DNA of 57,418 nucleotides from an uncultured Nocardioidaceae bacterium (GTDB lineage: Bacteria; Actinomycetota; Actinomycetes; Propionibacteriales; Nocardioidaceae), in contig CADCUK010000206.1 in the NCBI GenBank assembly GCA_902805865.1, forward strand, positions 1 to 57,418, written 5' to 3'. How positions within the stretch are numbered: the stretch's first letter is position 1; each line of letters begins with the position of its first letter. Below, piece after piece: positions 7,893 through 16,002 of this stretch. Position numbers and translations under genes: made by a program. Below the pieces are notes generated by a model. The model did no database searches. It saw only the letters and a list, made by a program, of their open reading frames with translations, and was not told the DNA's origin.

Positions 7893-8360
7893 TCACCTCG
7901 GCGAGAGCTCGAAGACCTTGATCTGCCGGTCGGTGCGCTCGGCGTACAGGTTGTAGTTGGGCCACACCGCGACCATCTCGGACCAGGCGCGGTCGCGCTC
8001 CTCACCCTCGAGCCGGCGGGCGGTCACGTCCTGGGTGCGGCCGTTGACCGTGATCTGGCAGTCGGGGTTCGCCTCGACGTTGACCACCCAGACCGGCTGC
8101 TTCGGGCCGCCGAAGTTCGAGCCGGCGACCAGCCAGTCCTCGCCGCGGGGGACGGCGAGGAGCGGGGTGGACCGCGGCTCTCCCGACTTGCGACCCCGAG
8201 CGGTCAGCGTCAGGTTGGGCAGCCCGGCGACGTCGAGGATCGTGACGCGGCCCTTGGTCAGCCGCTGCAGCGCCTTGTCGGTCGCGGTGATCTGCGGCAG
8301 GAGCTTCGGCATGAACGACAGGCTGCCGATCTTGACGGCGAGCGGCGTGAGCAGACCCAT
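7893..8360 (-). CDS. nitroreductase/deazaflavin (F420)-dependent family protein
   Basis: The 155-residue product matches the DDN/F420H2-dependent split beta-barrel family. Characteristic segments are LTLTARGRKSGEPRSTPLLA, then VAGSNFGGPKQPVWVVNVEANP and a C-terminal FELSPR. Proteins of this family use reduced F420 to reduce quinones or nitro-aromatic compounds, and some bind other flavins or none. It is monocistronic or weakly linked to DUF4446 downstream genes; about 90 bases separate it from the DUF4446 gene. Substrate is not predictable. Confidence 0.9.
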   Translation of the reverse strand: MGLLTPLAVKIGSLSFMPKLLPQITATDKALQRLTKGRVTILDVAGLPNLTLTARGRKSGEPRSTPLLAVPRGEDWLVAGSNFGGPKQPVWVVNVEANPDCQITVNGRTQDVTARRLEGEERDRAWSEMVAVWPNYNLYAERTDRQIKVFELSPR

Positions 8361-8453
8361 GCCGGGCAGCGTAGTGGAACACGTTCCACCCGGACGAGGT
8401 CGCGGGCCGGCCGGCAGCTCGGCCGGTGGGGGCTTCGGGCAGCGGGCCTTCGG

Positions 8454-8870
8454 TCAGCGGGCCTTCGCCTGGGTGACCGCTTCCTCCTCCTCGGGGGACA
8501 GCGTGGTGGTGCCCGCCCAGGCAGCGAGGTCCTTGGCGTAGGTCCGGGCGTCGCTGCGTCCGTGGATCGAGGTCAGCACCATGCCGTTGCCGCCCTCGTC
8601 GACCAGGGCCATCGACCACGAGAGCCGGCCCCCCATGTCACCGAAGGCGTCGTACCGGACGACGGCGAGGTGCCGGAGCGCCCCGGTCGTCTCGGTGCGC
8701 AGCCGCTCGACCTCGTCCCGGAGTCCCTGCACGTCGGTCGGCAACGGCGAGGCGACCGACCCCGTTCGGCGGGTCCGTAGCGCACGGTAGGCCACCACGG
8801 AGAGCGTCAGGGACACCAGCGTGAGCAGGGCGAGCACGACGACCAGGGCGGTCAGCACGGAGTTCGACAT
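8454..8870 (-). CDS. DUF4446 family membrane-anchored protein
   Basis: A 138-residue protein with one N-terminal membrane segment (about residues 5-29), then a short coiled coil (VQGLRDEVERLRTETTGALR) and the family core HLAVVRYDAFGDMGGRLSWSMALVDEGGNGMVLTSIHGR. These features match DUF4446, whose function is not known. It lies on the same strand as pheA and 110 bases downstream of it. Its last codons overlap a 13-base direct repeat (CAGCGGGCCTTCG at 8440-8452 and 8455-8467), suggesting a small tandem duplication at the 3' end. The active region would face the cytoplasm. Confidence 0.85.
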   Translation of the reverse strand: MSNSVLTALVVVLALLTLVSLTLSVVAYRALRTRRTGSVASPLPTDVQGLRDEVERLRTETTGALRHLAVVRYDAFGDMGGRLSWSMALVDEGGNGMVLTSIHGRSDARTYAKDLAAWAGTTTLSPEEEEAVTQAKAR

Positions 8871-8980
8871 GGCGCGGTCAGCCTAAGCCGGTGCCGCGCC
8901 CGAGCAACGCAGCCACGCGGAGCCCGTCCCACTGCCGGCGTAGCCGGTGCGTCAGCCGCAGCGGCCGCCGGGGTGGGCCG

Positions 8981-9946
8981 TCAGCGCCCGTCCCGGAGGC
9001 GGGCGAGCCAGTCGCCGGCCTGCTCGAACTCCTGGTCGGTGGTGCCCGGCCGGATCGTCGGGGCCTTGCCGTCGTGCCGCTCGTACGACCCGAGGAACCG
9101 GACGTCCGCACACACCCGGCGCAGCCCCATCAGCGCCTCTCCGACCCGCCGGTCGGCGATGTGCCCCTCGGCGTCGATCGAGAAGCAGTAGTCGCCGAGC
9201 GCGGCGCCGGTGGGGCGCGACTCGATCCGGGAGAGGTTCACGCCGCGGGTCGTCAGCTGCTCGAGGATCTCCAGGAGCGCGCCGGGGTGGTCCTCGCGCA
9301 TGAACGCCACCAGGCTCGTCTTGTCGCGGCCGGTGGGGGCGGCAGGACGGCCCGGCCGGGAGACGAGCACGAACCGGGTGACCGCCTCGGCGTTGTCGCC
9401 GATCCCCTCGGCCAGCGCCTCCAGCCGGTAGTGGTCGCCCGCCAGCGGAGCGGAGATCGCTGCGTCCCAGGGCGGGTCCTTGGGGCCCTCCGGCCCGACG
9501 GCGAGGGCGGCGGCAGCCGCGGCGGTCGAGGAGGAGTGCACGACCTCGGCGGCCGGCAGGTGCTCGGCGATCCACCCCCGGGTCTGCGCGGCGGCGTGCG
9601 GGTGGGTGGCCACCCGCTCGATGTCCTCGAGCTTCGTCCCTGGCTGGACGAGGAGCGAGAACGCCACCGGCACCGTCATCTCGGCGACGATCATCAGCGG
9701 CTCCCCCTGCGCCAGCTCGTCGAGCGTCACCGGCACCGACCCCTCGACCGAGTTCTCGATCGGCACGACCGCGTGGTCCGCCTCGCCCGATCGCACGGCG
9801 TCCAGCGCCACGGTCACGGTGGCGCAGGGGTGCAGCTCCGCGGAGCCCGCGTCCGGCAGGCTGCGCAACGCCTGCTCGGTGAAGGTCCCCGCCGGACCGA
9901 GGAACGCGTAGCGCAACGGGGTCCGGGAGGTGTCGGTCTCAGCCAC
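8981..9946 (-). CDS. pheA: prephenate dehydratase
   Basis: A 321-residue monofunctional prephenate dehydratase that converts prephenate to phenylpyruvate in phenylalanine synthesis. It starts with YAFLGPAGTFTEQAL, has the conserved VPIENSVEGSV segment, the catalytic-site VTRFVLVSR segment, and a C-terminal ACT domain (about residues 205-290) with GALLEILEQLTTRGVNLSRIESRP and FSIDAEGH. The ACT domain is the known site of phenylalanine feedback binding. There is no chorismate mutase domain. The length is normal for Actinobacteria. It follows the DinB/MDMPI-like gene by 24 bases on the same strand. Confidence 0.97.
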   Translation of the reverse strand: MAETDTSRTPLRYAFLGPAGTFTEQALRSLPDAGSAELHPCATVTVALDAVRSGEADHAVVPIENSVEGSVPVTLDELAQGEPLMIVAEMTVPVAFSLLVQPGTKLEDIERVATHPHAAAQTRGWIAEHLPAAEVVHSSSTAAAAAALAVGPEGPKDPPWDAAISAPLAGDHYRLEALAEGIGDNAEAVTRFVLVSRPGRPAAPTGRDKTSLVAFMREDHPGALLEILEQLTTRGVNLSRIESRPTGAALGDYCFSIDAEGHIADRRVGEALMGLRRVCADVRFLGSYERHDGKAPTIRPGTTDQEFEQAGDWLARLRDGR

Positions 9947-9970
9947 GACGTCAGCGTAGTGCTGGTCCCG

Positions 9971-10525
9971 TCAGGGCTGTCGGCCGATGAAGCCGAGCAA
10001 CAGCGTCTGGGGGTCGGCGTCGTCTGGCACCGGCACGCGTGGGCCGTACTGGCCGCTCGACCGCAGGATCTCGTCGATCGGGAGCATCCCCTCGTAGAGC
10101 CGCCGGCACATGTCGGCGTCGAGGGTCTCGTCCTGGCCGGTCGCCCGGGCCAGGTCCCAGGTGTGCATGAAGACGTCGGCGGTGTAGAACCGGTCGATCG
10201 CGTCGGGCAGCGGCACCTCGCCGAGGTGCGGGTTGCTCAGGACCAGCTCTGTGGTGCCCGGGTCGTCGAGCAGCGCCTGGATGGCGTCCCGCTGGGCGGC
10301 CCAGGCCCCGACCGGGTCCTCGTCGACCGTCGGCCCGGCCGGGAGGGTGATCCCGGCGCCCGACTGCAGGAAACCGGGGAACCACTCGACGAGGTGGCGT
10401 ACGACGTCCCGGGCGACCCATCCCTCCACGGGGGCCGGGGCGTCCCAGCCGTCGTCCGGGACACCTTCGACCCGGAAGGTGAAGGCTGCGGCGTGCTGAC
10501 GGTGGGACTCGCTCGGCGTGCTCAT
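9971..10525 (-). CDS. DinB/mycothiol-dependent maleylpyruvate isomerase-like protein (TIGR03086-type)
   Basis: A 184-residue protein with the N-terminal four-helix arrangement of the MDMPI/DinB superfamily: HAAAFTFRVEGV, then VEGWVARDVVRHLVEWFPGF, and a later DVFMHTWDLARATGQ segment. The helix-borne histidines are the usual metal ligands of this superfamily, and some members use mycothiol as a cofactor. The ATG at 10525 overlaps the stop of the ArsR gene (ATGA), so the two are translationally coupled. ArsR plus a DinB- or SRPBCC-type partner is a recurring pairing in Actinobacteria. The chemical role is unknown. Confidence 0.82.
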   Translation of the reverse strand: MSTPSESHRQHAAAFTFRVEGVPDDGWDAPAPVEGWVARDVVRHLVEWFPGFLQSGAGITLPAGPTVDEDPVGAWAAQRDAIQALLDDPGTTELVLSNPHLGEVPLPDAIDRFYTADVFMHTWDLARATGQDETLDADMCRRLYEGMLPIDEILRSSGQYGPRVPVPDDADPQTLLLGFIGRQP

Positions 10526-10899
10526 GCTGGTGGTCCTTCCAGGTGGTCGTTCGGGTGGTCGATCGGGTGCTGGTCGTCGGCGGCCAGCTGGTCGAGCAGG
10601 GCGTCCAGGCGCCGGTAGCGCCGCTCGGCCTCCCGCTGGCGACGTTCGATCCAGCCGGTCATGAGGTCGAGGACGTCGGCCTCGAGGTCGCCGGGCCGGC
10701 GCTGCGCCTCCTGGGTGCGCCGGACCAGGCCGGCGTCCTCGAGGACCTTCAGGTGCTTGGCCACCGCCTGCAGGGAGACCTCGTAGGAGGTGGCCAGCTC
10801 GGTGAGCGTGGCGTCGCCGTGAGCCAGCCGGGCGACGAGGTCCCGACGGGTGGGGTCCGCGAGTGCCCCGAAGACCCGGGAGAGCTGCGCCTCGTCCAC
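10522..10899 (-). CDS. ArsR/SmtB-type winged-helix repressor
   Basis: A 125-residue winged-helix regulator starting MDEAQLSRVFGALADPTRRDLV, with the recognition helix region TSYEVSLQAVAKHLKVLEDAGLV. No cysteine-rich metal site is present, so it belongs to the metal-independent ArsR subgroup that often regulates SRPBCC or DinB partners. The C-terminus (DALLDQLAADDQHPIDHPNDH) is extended and histidine-rich. It is divergent from the zinc alcohol dehydrogenase, with two palindromes between the genes. Autoregulation together with control of the dehydrogenase is the likely arrangement, by inference. Confidence 0.92.
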   Translation of the reverse strand: MDEAQLSRVFGALADPTRRDLVARLAHGDATLTELATSYEVSLQAVAKHLKVLEDAGLVRRTQEAQRRPGDLEADVLDLMTGWIERRQREAERRYRRLDALLDQLAADDQHPIDHPNDHLEGPPA

Positions 10900-10910
10900 C
10901 TGTCACCTTC

Positions 10911-10926
10911 TCAACCAGTTGGTTCA
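10911..10926. promoter_or_regulatory. palindromic operator, site 1
   Basis: TCAACCA-GT-TGGTTCA is an inverted repeat with six of seven arm bases paired. It lies 12 bases upstream of the ArsR start codon on the other strand, where binding would block transcription of that gene. It repeats the sequence of site 2. Confidence 0.7.
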
Positions 10927-10951
10927 ACAGTGCTGGCGAACGGCAGCCTTG

Positions 10952-10967
10952 TCAACCACCTGGTTGA
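10952..10967. promoter_or_regulatory. palindromic operator, site 2
   Basis: TCAACCA-CC-TGGTTGA is a perfect 7-base inverted repeat with a 2-base spacer. Its centre is 41 bases from that of site 1, close to four helical turns, within the divergent ArsR/alcohol dehydrogenase region. The size and symmetry fit an ArsR-family dimer site. Confidence 0.75.
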
Positions 10968-11048
10968 GCAACGGCCATGTCTAGCGACCCCGGCGCCGGG
11001 TACTGGAGGAGGAGCGCACCGACCGACCAACGCACCGAGGAGAACGCA

Positions 11049-12236
11049 GTGAGAGCCGTCACCTGGCAGGGCACGCACGACATGCAGGTCACCGAGGTCC
11101 CCGATCCCCAGATCCAGGAGCCGACCGACGCGATCATCAAGGTCACGTCCACCGGCTTGTGCGGCTCGGACCTCCACCTCTACGAGACCCTCGCCCCGTT
11201 CATGGAAGCGGGCGACATCGTCGGCCACGAGCCGATGGGCATCGTGGAGGAGGTCGGCAGCTCGGTCACCCAGCTGGCTGTCGGCGACCGGGTCGTGGTG
11301 CCGTTCAACGTCTGCTGCGGCTCGTGCTGGATGTGCGACCAGAAGCTCTACAGCCAGTGCGAGACCACGCAGAACCACGAGCACGGCACCGGCGCCAGCT
11401 TCTTCGGCTACAGCAAGCTCTACGGCCAGGTCCCCGGCGGCCAGGCGGAGTACCTCAGGGTGCCGTTCGCCGACTTCCTGCCGGTCAAGGTGCCCCACGG
11501 TCCCTCCGACGACCGCTTCCTGTTCCTCTCCGACGTGCTCCCGACCGCCTGGCAGGCGGTGAAGTACGCCGACGTCCCCGACGGCGGAACGCTCCTGGTC
11601 CTCGGCGCCGGTCCCATCGGCGACATGTCCGCCCGGATGGGCGTCCACCTCGGCTACCGGGTGATCTCCGTCGACCGCGTCCCCGAGCGGCTGGCGCGCG
11701 TCGAAAAGCACGGCGCCGGGGTCGTCGACCTGACCGAGGCCGAGAAGCTCGGCGGCGTCGGGACGTTCGTCCGCGAGCTGACCGACGGCCGCGGCCCCGA
11801 CGCCGTCATCGACGCGGTCGGCATGGAGGCACACGGCTCACCCGCCGCGACCGGCGTCCAGAAGTTCGTCGGCCTGCTGCCCGACGCGGTCGCCGAGCCG
11901 ATGATGAAGAACGCCGGCATCGACCGGCTCGCCGCGCTGCACACCGCCATCGACGCCGTACGCCGCGGTGGCACGATCTCGATCTCCGGCGTGTACGGCG
12001 GTGCCCTGGACCCGATGCCGATGTTCCAGCTCTTCGACAAGCAGGTCCAGCTCCGGATGGGTCAGGCGAACGTGCGGGCCCACACCGACGAGCTCCTCGC
12101 GATCCTGCAGGACGGGGACCCGTGGGACGTGGAGTCCTTTGCGACCCACCACCTGCCGCTCGACGACGCGCCTGATGCCTACGAGAAGTTCCAGAAGAAG
12201 GAGGACGGCCACGTCAAGGTGGTCTTCCAGCCCTGA
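11049..12236 (+). CDS. zinc-dependent alcohol dehydrogenase, FdhA-like
   Basis: A 395-residue MDR dehydrogenase. The catalytic zinc region is TGLCGSDLHLYE, followed by HEPMGIVEEVG. The structural zinc loop has the Cys-rich segment CCGSCWMCDQKLYSQC. The NAD-binding fold is marked by LVLGAGPIGDMSARM. Long inserted loops before and after the Rossmann fold are typical of the glutathione-independent formaldehyde dehydrogenase-like subgroup, so small aldehydes or alcohols are likely substrates. The GTG at 11049, preceded by GAGGAGAA, gives the conserved start VRAVTWQG. An upstream ATG would add a non-conserved leader. It is probably controlled by the divergent ArsR protein. Confidence 0.92.
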   Translation: MRAVTWQGTHDMQVTEVPDPQIQEPTDAIIKVTSTGLCGSDLHLYETLAPFMEAGDIVGHEPMGIVEEVGSSVTQLAVGDRVVVPFNVCCGSCWMCDQKLYSQCETTQNHEHGTGASFFGYSKLYGQVPGGQAEYLRVPFADFLPVKVPHGPSDDRFLFLSDVLPTAWQAVKYADVPDGGTLLVLGAGPIGDMSARMGVHLGYRVISVDRVPERLARVEKHGAGVVDLTEAEKLGGVGTFVRELTDGRGPDAVIDAVGMEAHGSPAATGVQKFVGLLPDAVAEPMMKNAGIDRLAALHTAIDAVRRGGTISISGVYGGALDPMPMFQLFDKQVQLRMGQANVRAHTDELLAILQDGDPWDVESFATHHLPLDDAPDAYEKFQKKEDGHVKVVFQP

Positions 12237-12255
12237 CCCGCGCTGCCTGCGCGGG
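12237..12255. terminator. hairpin between convergent dehydrogenase and sulfatase genes
   Basis: CCCGCGC-TGCCT-GCGCGGG forms a perfect 7-base stem immediately after the dehydrogenase stop codon and just before the sulfatase stop on the other strand. No T-tract follows. It is probably a bidirectional terminator of the tail-less kind common in G+C-rich Actinobacteria. Confidence 0.6.
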
Positions 12256-12258
12256 AGC

Positions 12259-13941
12259 TCAGTAGCCGTGGACCCTGTTCACCTGCCGCCAGAACGAGTT
12301 CGTGAGCCGCCGCTCCTGCGTCGGGTCGGCCTGCAGCTCCGCGGGCAGCGGAGCCACGCACCGCTGCCCGCGGCAGTGCAGGTACTCCTCCCACACGGCC
12401 AGGAGCTGCCGCTTCACAGCGCGGTACGCCGGGTCGGAGTGCCGGGACTCCATCTGGTTGGCGTCGTCGGCGAGGTCGTAGAGCTCGAGCGTCCCGCGGA
12501 TCGTCCGGATGAGCGAGTAGCGCGCGGTCCTGATGCCGAAGTAGGACTGGCCGGTGCCACTGAACCCGAGCTCTCGGGCCTTCTCGCGGTCGACCTTCCG
12601 CCAGATGTGGGACTCGGTCAGCACCGGCGCCTGCCACCCCACATCTCCGGTGCGCATCGTGCGGACCTTGGACGTCCCGTCGATCGGGTGGCGGGCCGTG
12701 AAGAGGCCGGTGACCTTGCCGAGGTCGAGGATCGTCGCGGCGAGGTCGACCAGCGTGATCGGGTCGTACCGGCGCTCACCTGAGCGCATGCCCGGCCCCG
12801 TGACGAGGAACGGCACCCGGATCGACGGCTCGTAGCCGAGGACCTTGCCGGAGGTCCGCCGGTGCTCGCCGAGGAAGAACCCGTTGTCGCTGGTGAACAC
12901 CAGGACCGTGTTGCTCCACTCCCCGGTCCGCTTGAGCCGCTGCACGATGTCGGCGACCTCCCGGTCGAGGACGTAGACGGACTCCGCGCGCTGCCGTGCG
13001 CTGTTGGTCATCCCTCGGCGAGCATCGGCACCGGGCTCCCGCACCTTGCTCATGAACCGCGGCTTGTCACTCATGTCCCTCTCGACCGGGCCCCCACCTC
13101 GCGGGACCCCCGGGGCGCGGTTGATCACGTCGTCGAACCAGCCGCGGACCCACGCGGGGCGGGCCGGAGTGGCGTGCCGGGGGTCTCCGGGCTCGCGCGG
13201 CAGCCCGGTGTGCGGTGCGACGAAGGAGGCCCACAGGAAGAACGGCCGGTCGGTGCGGGAGTACTTGCCGATCAGCCCCTGGGAGATCCGGCTGATCCCC
13301 ACGGTCGAGTACTCGCCCCGGTGCCGGTCGTCGATCCGACCGTTGTGGTTGTAGACGACGTTGTCGTAGTGGTAGGTGCCGCCGGAGTAGCCCGCACCGA
13401 CGGGCGGCTCCACCGACGCGTACCAGTCCGTGTAGCCGCGCGGCACGTACTGGAGGCTCGGCCCACCGGTCACGCGTGAGGGCTGGTGACCGTAGCCGTT
13501 GAGGTACTTGCCGACGAGCGCGGTGCGGTACCCGCCGTCCTCGAGTGCGGTGGCGACCGTGTAGCGGTCGTCGAAGCTGCCGAAGCCGTAGGGACGCAGG
13601 CTGTGGAACACCTCGTGGTTGTGCGAGTGCTGGCCGGTGAGGATCGAGGCCCTTGCCGGGCAGCACAGCGGGTTCGGGGCGAACGAGTTCTCGAAGGTCA
13701 ACCCGTTGCGGCCGAGGATCCTGCGCGTCTTGGGCATGAACCGGATCTCGTCCGCGCGCATGTCGTCGGCGGTGATCAGCACGATGTTCGGCCGACCCTC
13801 CGGCGCTGCGAGCCGCGTCATCCCCTGCGACGGCGGTGCGGCGACCGACGGTCCCTCCACGGCGGCCAGTCCCGCAGCACAGAGCAGGTCGGTCAGCACG
13901 GCCGGCAACCAGGGTCGGCTAGGTCGGTTCCCGAGAGTCAC
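12259..13941 (-). CDS. secreted type I sulfatase
   Basis: A 560-residue sulfatase. The start used is the GTG at 13941, with GAGGA seven bases upstream and a hydrophobic signal-like segment (WLPAVLTDLLCAAGLAAVEG) following. From about residue 50 the fold begins with RPNIVLITADDMRADEIRFMP, where the two aspartates bind calcium. The formylglycine motif is C-C-P-A-R, with the modified cysteine at about residue 93, and NSFAPNPL before it. Further metal residues are in VFTSDNGFFLGEH. The protein hydrolyses sulfate esters outside the membrane and needs the formylglycine-generating enzyme, which is not in the window. The physiological substrate is unknown. A start at 14004 is possible but extends beyond the signal peptide. 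Confidence 0.9.
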   Translation of the reverse strand: MTLGNRPSRPWLPAVLTDLLCAAGLAAVEGPSVAAPPSQGMTRLAAPEGRPNIVLITADDMRADEIRFMPKTRRILGRNGLTFENSFAPNPLCCPARASILTGQHSHNHEVFHSLRPYGFGSFDDRYTVATALEDGGYRTALVGKYLNGYGHQPSRVTGGPSLQYVPRGYTDWYASVEPPVGAGYSGGTYHYDNVVYNHNGRIDDRHRGEYSTVGISRISQGLIGKYSRTDRPFFLWASFVAPHTGLPREPGDPRHATPARPAWVRGWFDDVINRAPGVPRGGGPVERDMSDKPRFMSKVREPGADARRGMTNSARQRAESVYVLDREVADIVQRLKRTGEWSNTVLVFTSDNGFFLGEHRRTSGKVLGYEPSIRVPFLVTGPGMRSGERRYDPITLVDLAATILDLGKVTGLFTARHPIDGTSKVRTMRTGDVGWQAPVLTESHIWRKVDREKARELGFSGTGQSYFGIRTARYSLIRTIRGTLELYDLADDANQMESRHSDPAYRAVKRQLLAVWEEYLHCRGQRCVAPLPAELQADPTQERRLTNSFWRQVNRVHGY

Positions 13942-14039
13942 CGGCACATCCTCACAACTCCACCCGGTGCGCGCCTGATCCGTAGGTCCCGGCCGAGATG
14001 ACACTTCTGGGTAGGGCCCGCCCTGGGTATGTACCGTCC

Positions 14040-14444
14040 ATGGACAGTCAGCTGCTCGACGTGCACACCGGCGACCGGGAGGTCGTCCTCGACATCACCG
14101 ACGACTGCTCGGCCTTCGTCCGGGACCGCGGGGACGGGCTGCTGCACGTCTTCGTGCCGCACGCCACGGCAGGGATCGCCGTGCTGGAGACCGGCGCCGG
14201 GAGCGACGACGACCTGCTCGCGACGCTGGGTGACCTGCTCCCGGCCGACGACCGCTGGCAGCACCGGCACGGCAGCCGTGGCCACGGCCGTTCGCACGTG
14301 ATGCCGGCCCTCGTGCCGCCGTACGCGACGGTGCCGGTGGTGGGCGGGCGGTTGGCCCTCGGGACCTGGCAGAGCATCTGCCTGGTCGACCTCAACGTCG
14401 ACAACCCCGACCGTCAGCTGCGGCTCAGCTTCCTGGCCGGCTGA
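14040..14444 (+). CDS. YjbQ family protein
   Basis: A 134-residue protein of the YjbQ/UPF0047 family, with the histidine-rich segments LLHVFVPHATAGIAVLE and WQHRHGSRGHGRSHVMPAL, and the C-terminal GTWQSICLVDLNVDNPDRQLRLSFLAG. The family shows weak thiamine phosphate synthase activity in Escherichia coli, but its real function is not settled. The ATG at 14040 gives the family start; an upstream frame adds 14 residues. It is divergent from the sulfatase gene by about 100 bases. Confidence 0.9.
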   Translation: MDSQLLDVHTGDREVVLDITDDCSAFVRDRGDGLLHVFVPHATAGIAVLETGAGSDDDLLATLGDLLPADDRWQHRHGSRGHGRSHVMPALVPPYATVPVVGGRLALGTWQSICLVDLNVDNPDRQLRLSFLAG

Positions 14445-14484
14445 CGCTCAGGGGCGGAACTGGGTGCCCGAAATCTCTCATTCA

Positions 14485-14496
14485 GGACCTAGGTCC
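14485..14496. promoter_or_regulatory. 12-base perfect palindrome GGACCTAGGTCC
   Basis: A perfect palindrome in the gap between two convergent genes, followed 38 bases later by a strong hairpin. It resembles the centre of dormancy-regulator (DosR/DevR) boxes, but only loosely. With no gene start nearby it may serve a small RNA or be unrelated to transcription. Confidence 0.35.
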
Positions 14497-14534
14497 GTCG
14501 ATAGGAGAAGTGCGCCTCGAGGGCGCCGGAGCTC

Positions 14535-14573
14535 GAGACGGCCCCGCCACTGAGGGGTGGGCGGGGCCGTCTC
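14535..14573. terminator. bidirectional terminator hairpin
   Basis: GAGACGGCCCCGCC (14535-14548) pairs perfectly with GGCGGGGCCGTCTC (14560-14573) around an 11-base loop. It is placed between the convergent YjbQ and YtxH-like genes. No T-tract follows, as is usual in this G+C range. Confidence 0.85.
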
Positions 14574-14597
14574 GTACCGTTGAGACAGTCAGCCTGC

Positions 14598-14888
14598 TCA
14601 GGTGTTCGGGTACGCCGTCTCCTGCAGCGGTACGCCGTTGGCGCCGGTGTCGGTCGACGAGGACTGCACCTTCTGGGTGGCCGAGTCGGCGACGCCGGCC
14701 ACCTTCTCCTTCACCACCGGCGCAGCGTCCTTGGCTGCGTCCGCTGCCTTGCTGGCCGTCGCCTGGACCGTGGGGTTGCCCTTGATCTTCAGGGCGGTCG
14801 TGCGGATCTGCTCGTAGCGCTCCCGCCCTGCGCGGGCGCCGAGCACGTAGCCGATCCCGCCGGAGACGAGCATCGTCATCTTCCTCAT
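14598..14888 (-). CDS. YtxH-like small membrane protein
   Basis: A 96-residue protein with a short hydrophobic N-terminus (MLVSGGIGYVLGARAGR) and an alanine/lysine-rich amphipathic tail (ATASKAADAAKDAAPVVKEK), the pattern of YtxH-like general-stress proteins. The ATG at 14888 has the strong site GGAAGGAA four bases upstream. It is the last gene of a four-gene minus-strand cluster with a BrkB-like protein, a DUF3618 protein and a Holin-X protein. The function is unknown. Confidence 0.75.
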   Translation of the reverse strand: MRKMTMLVSGGIGYVLGARAGRERYEQIRTTALKIKGNPTVQATASKAADAAKDAAPVVKEKVAGVADSATQKVQSSSTDTGANGVPLQETAYPNT

Positions 14889-14889
14889 G

Positions 14890-16002
14890 TCATTTCCTTC
14901 CTTGTGACGTCTGGGTCGGGGAGTCGGCGTACTTCGCCGCCACGTCCCCGTCGGGGTCGGCCTGCTCCCGGATGGCGCGGCCCATCTCGATGTCCTTCTG
15001 CTCCTTCTCACGCGCCTTGTCGATGTTGCGCGTGTCGCGCGCCGGGAGCTGGAGCTCCTCCTCGGCCGGGATACCGGCCTCGAGCTCGCGGCCACGCTCC
15101 ATCTCGGAGTCGATCTCGGCGCCGAGCAGCAGCGCGAGGTTCGTGATCCAGAGCCACAGCAGGGTGACGATCACGCCGGCCAACGAGCCGTAGGTCTTGT
15201 TGTAGCTGGAGAAGTTGCCGACGTAGAAGGCAAAGGCGATCGACGCCAGCACCCAGATCACGATCGCGATGGCCGCGCCGACCGACAGCCACTTGAACTT
15301 CGGCTGCTTGACGTTGGGCGTCGCGTAGTAGAGCAGCGCCACGACCATCATCACGATCACCGCGATCACCGGCCACTTCGCGATGTTCCAGATCGTCACT
15401 GCGGTGCTCCCCAGCCCGACCTTGTTCCCGATGGACTCCGCGAGCGGTCCGGAGACGATGAGCATGACCAGCACGAGCGCGGAGAGGAGCACGGCGCCGA
15501 GCGTGATGACCAGCATCAGGGGGCGCAGCTTCCAGAACGGGCGTCCCTCATCGATCTCGTAGATGCGGTTCATCGCCCGACCGAAGGCGCCGACGTAGCC
15601 GGACGCCGACCAGAGTGCGCCTGCGATACCGATCAGCAGGGCGATTCCGGCGCCCTGGGACCTCGCGAGACTCTCGAGGATCGGGGTGAACGTCTCCAAC
15701 GTGTCCTTGCTGACCAACGGCTTCATGATGTCGGTGATCGCCTTGACGGCCTTCTGCCCCTGGCCGACGAGGCCCAGCACGGAGAACAGCGCCAGCAGCG
15801 CGGGGAAGACGGCCAGGACGGCGTAGTAGGTCAGCCCGGCCGCCTGGTCCGTGCACTGGTCGTCACTGAACTCGCGGAGCGTCTTCCGGGCGACGTACTT
15901 CCACGAACGCTTGTCGAGGTCGGTGGGTGAGTCCGGCTTCGCCGAGGACTCGGGGTCCGGCATGGACTCCTCCTCCTTGCCCACACCCTTCACGTCGGTC
16001 AT
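14890..16002 (-). CDS. YihY/BrkB-family inner membrane protein
   Basis: A 370-residue integral membrane protein of the YihY/BrkB family. The cytoplasmic N-terminus leads into QAAGLTYYAVLAVFPALLALFS, and about six further membrane segments run to about residue 300, including the family segment SYNKTYGSLAGVIVTLLWLW. A charged C-terminal tail (about 65 residues) is cytoplasmic. The start at 16002 overlaps the DUF3618 stop (ATGA) and has GGAGG upstream. A second start at 15963, with AAGGAGGAGGAG before it, would remove 13 residues and is equally good. The family was once named as ribonuclease BN in error and its function is still unclear. The stop is one base from the YtxH-like start. Confidence 0.92.
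   Translation of the reverse strand: MTDVKGVGKEEESMPDPESSAKPDSPTDLDKRSWKYVARKTLREFSDDQCTDQAAGLTYYAVLAVFPALLALFSVLGLVGQGQKAVKAITDIMKPLVSKDTLETFTPILESLARSQGAGIALLIGIAGALWSASGYVGAFGRAMNRIYEIDEGRPFWKLRPLMLVITLGAVLLSALVLVMLIVSGPLAESIGNKVGLGSTAVTIWNIAKWPVIAVIVMMVVALLYYATPNVKQPKFKWLSVGAAIAIVIWVLASIAFAFYVGNFSSYNKTYGSLAGVIVTLLWLWITNLALLLGAEIDSEMERGRELEAGIPAEEELQLPARDTRNIDKAREKEQKDIEMGRAIREQADPDGDVAAKYADSPTQTSQGRK

Noticed and set aside
10977-11048. Upstream ATG start for the zinc dehydrogenase
   Set aside because: The additional 24 residues are not family-like, would overlap the control region, and GAGGAGAA stands before the GTG at 11049.
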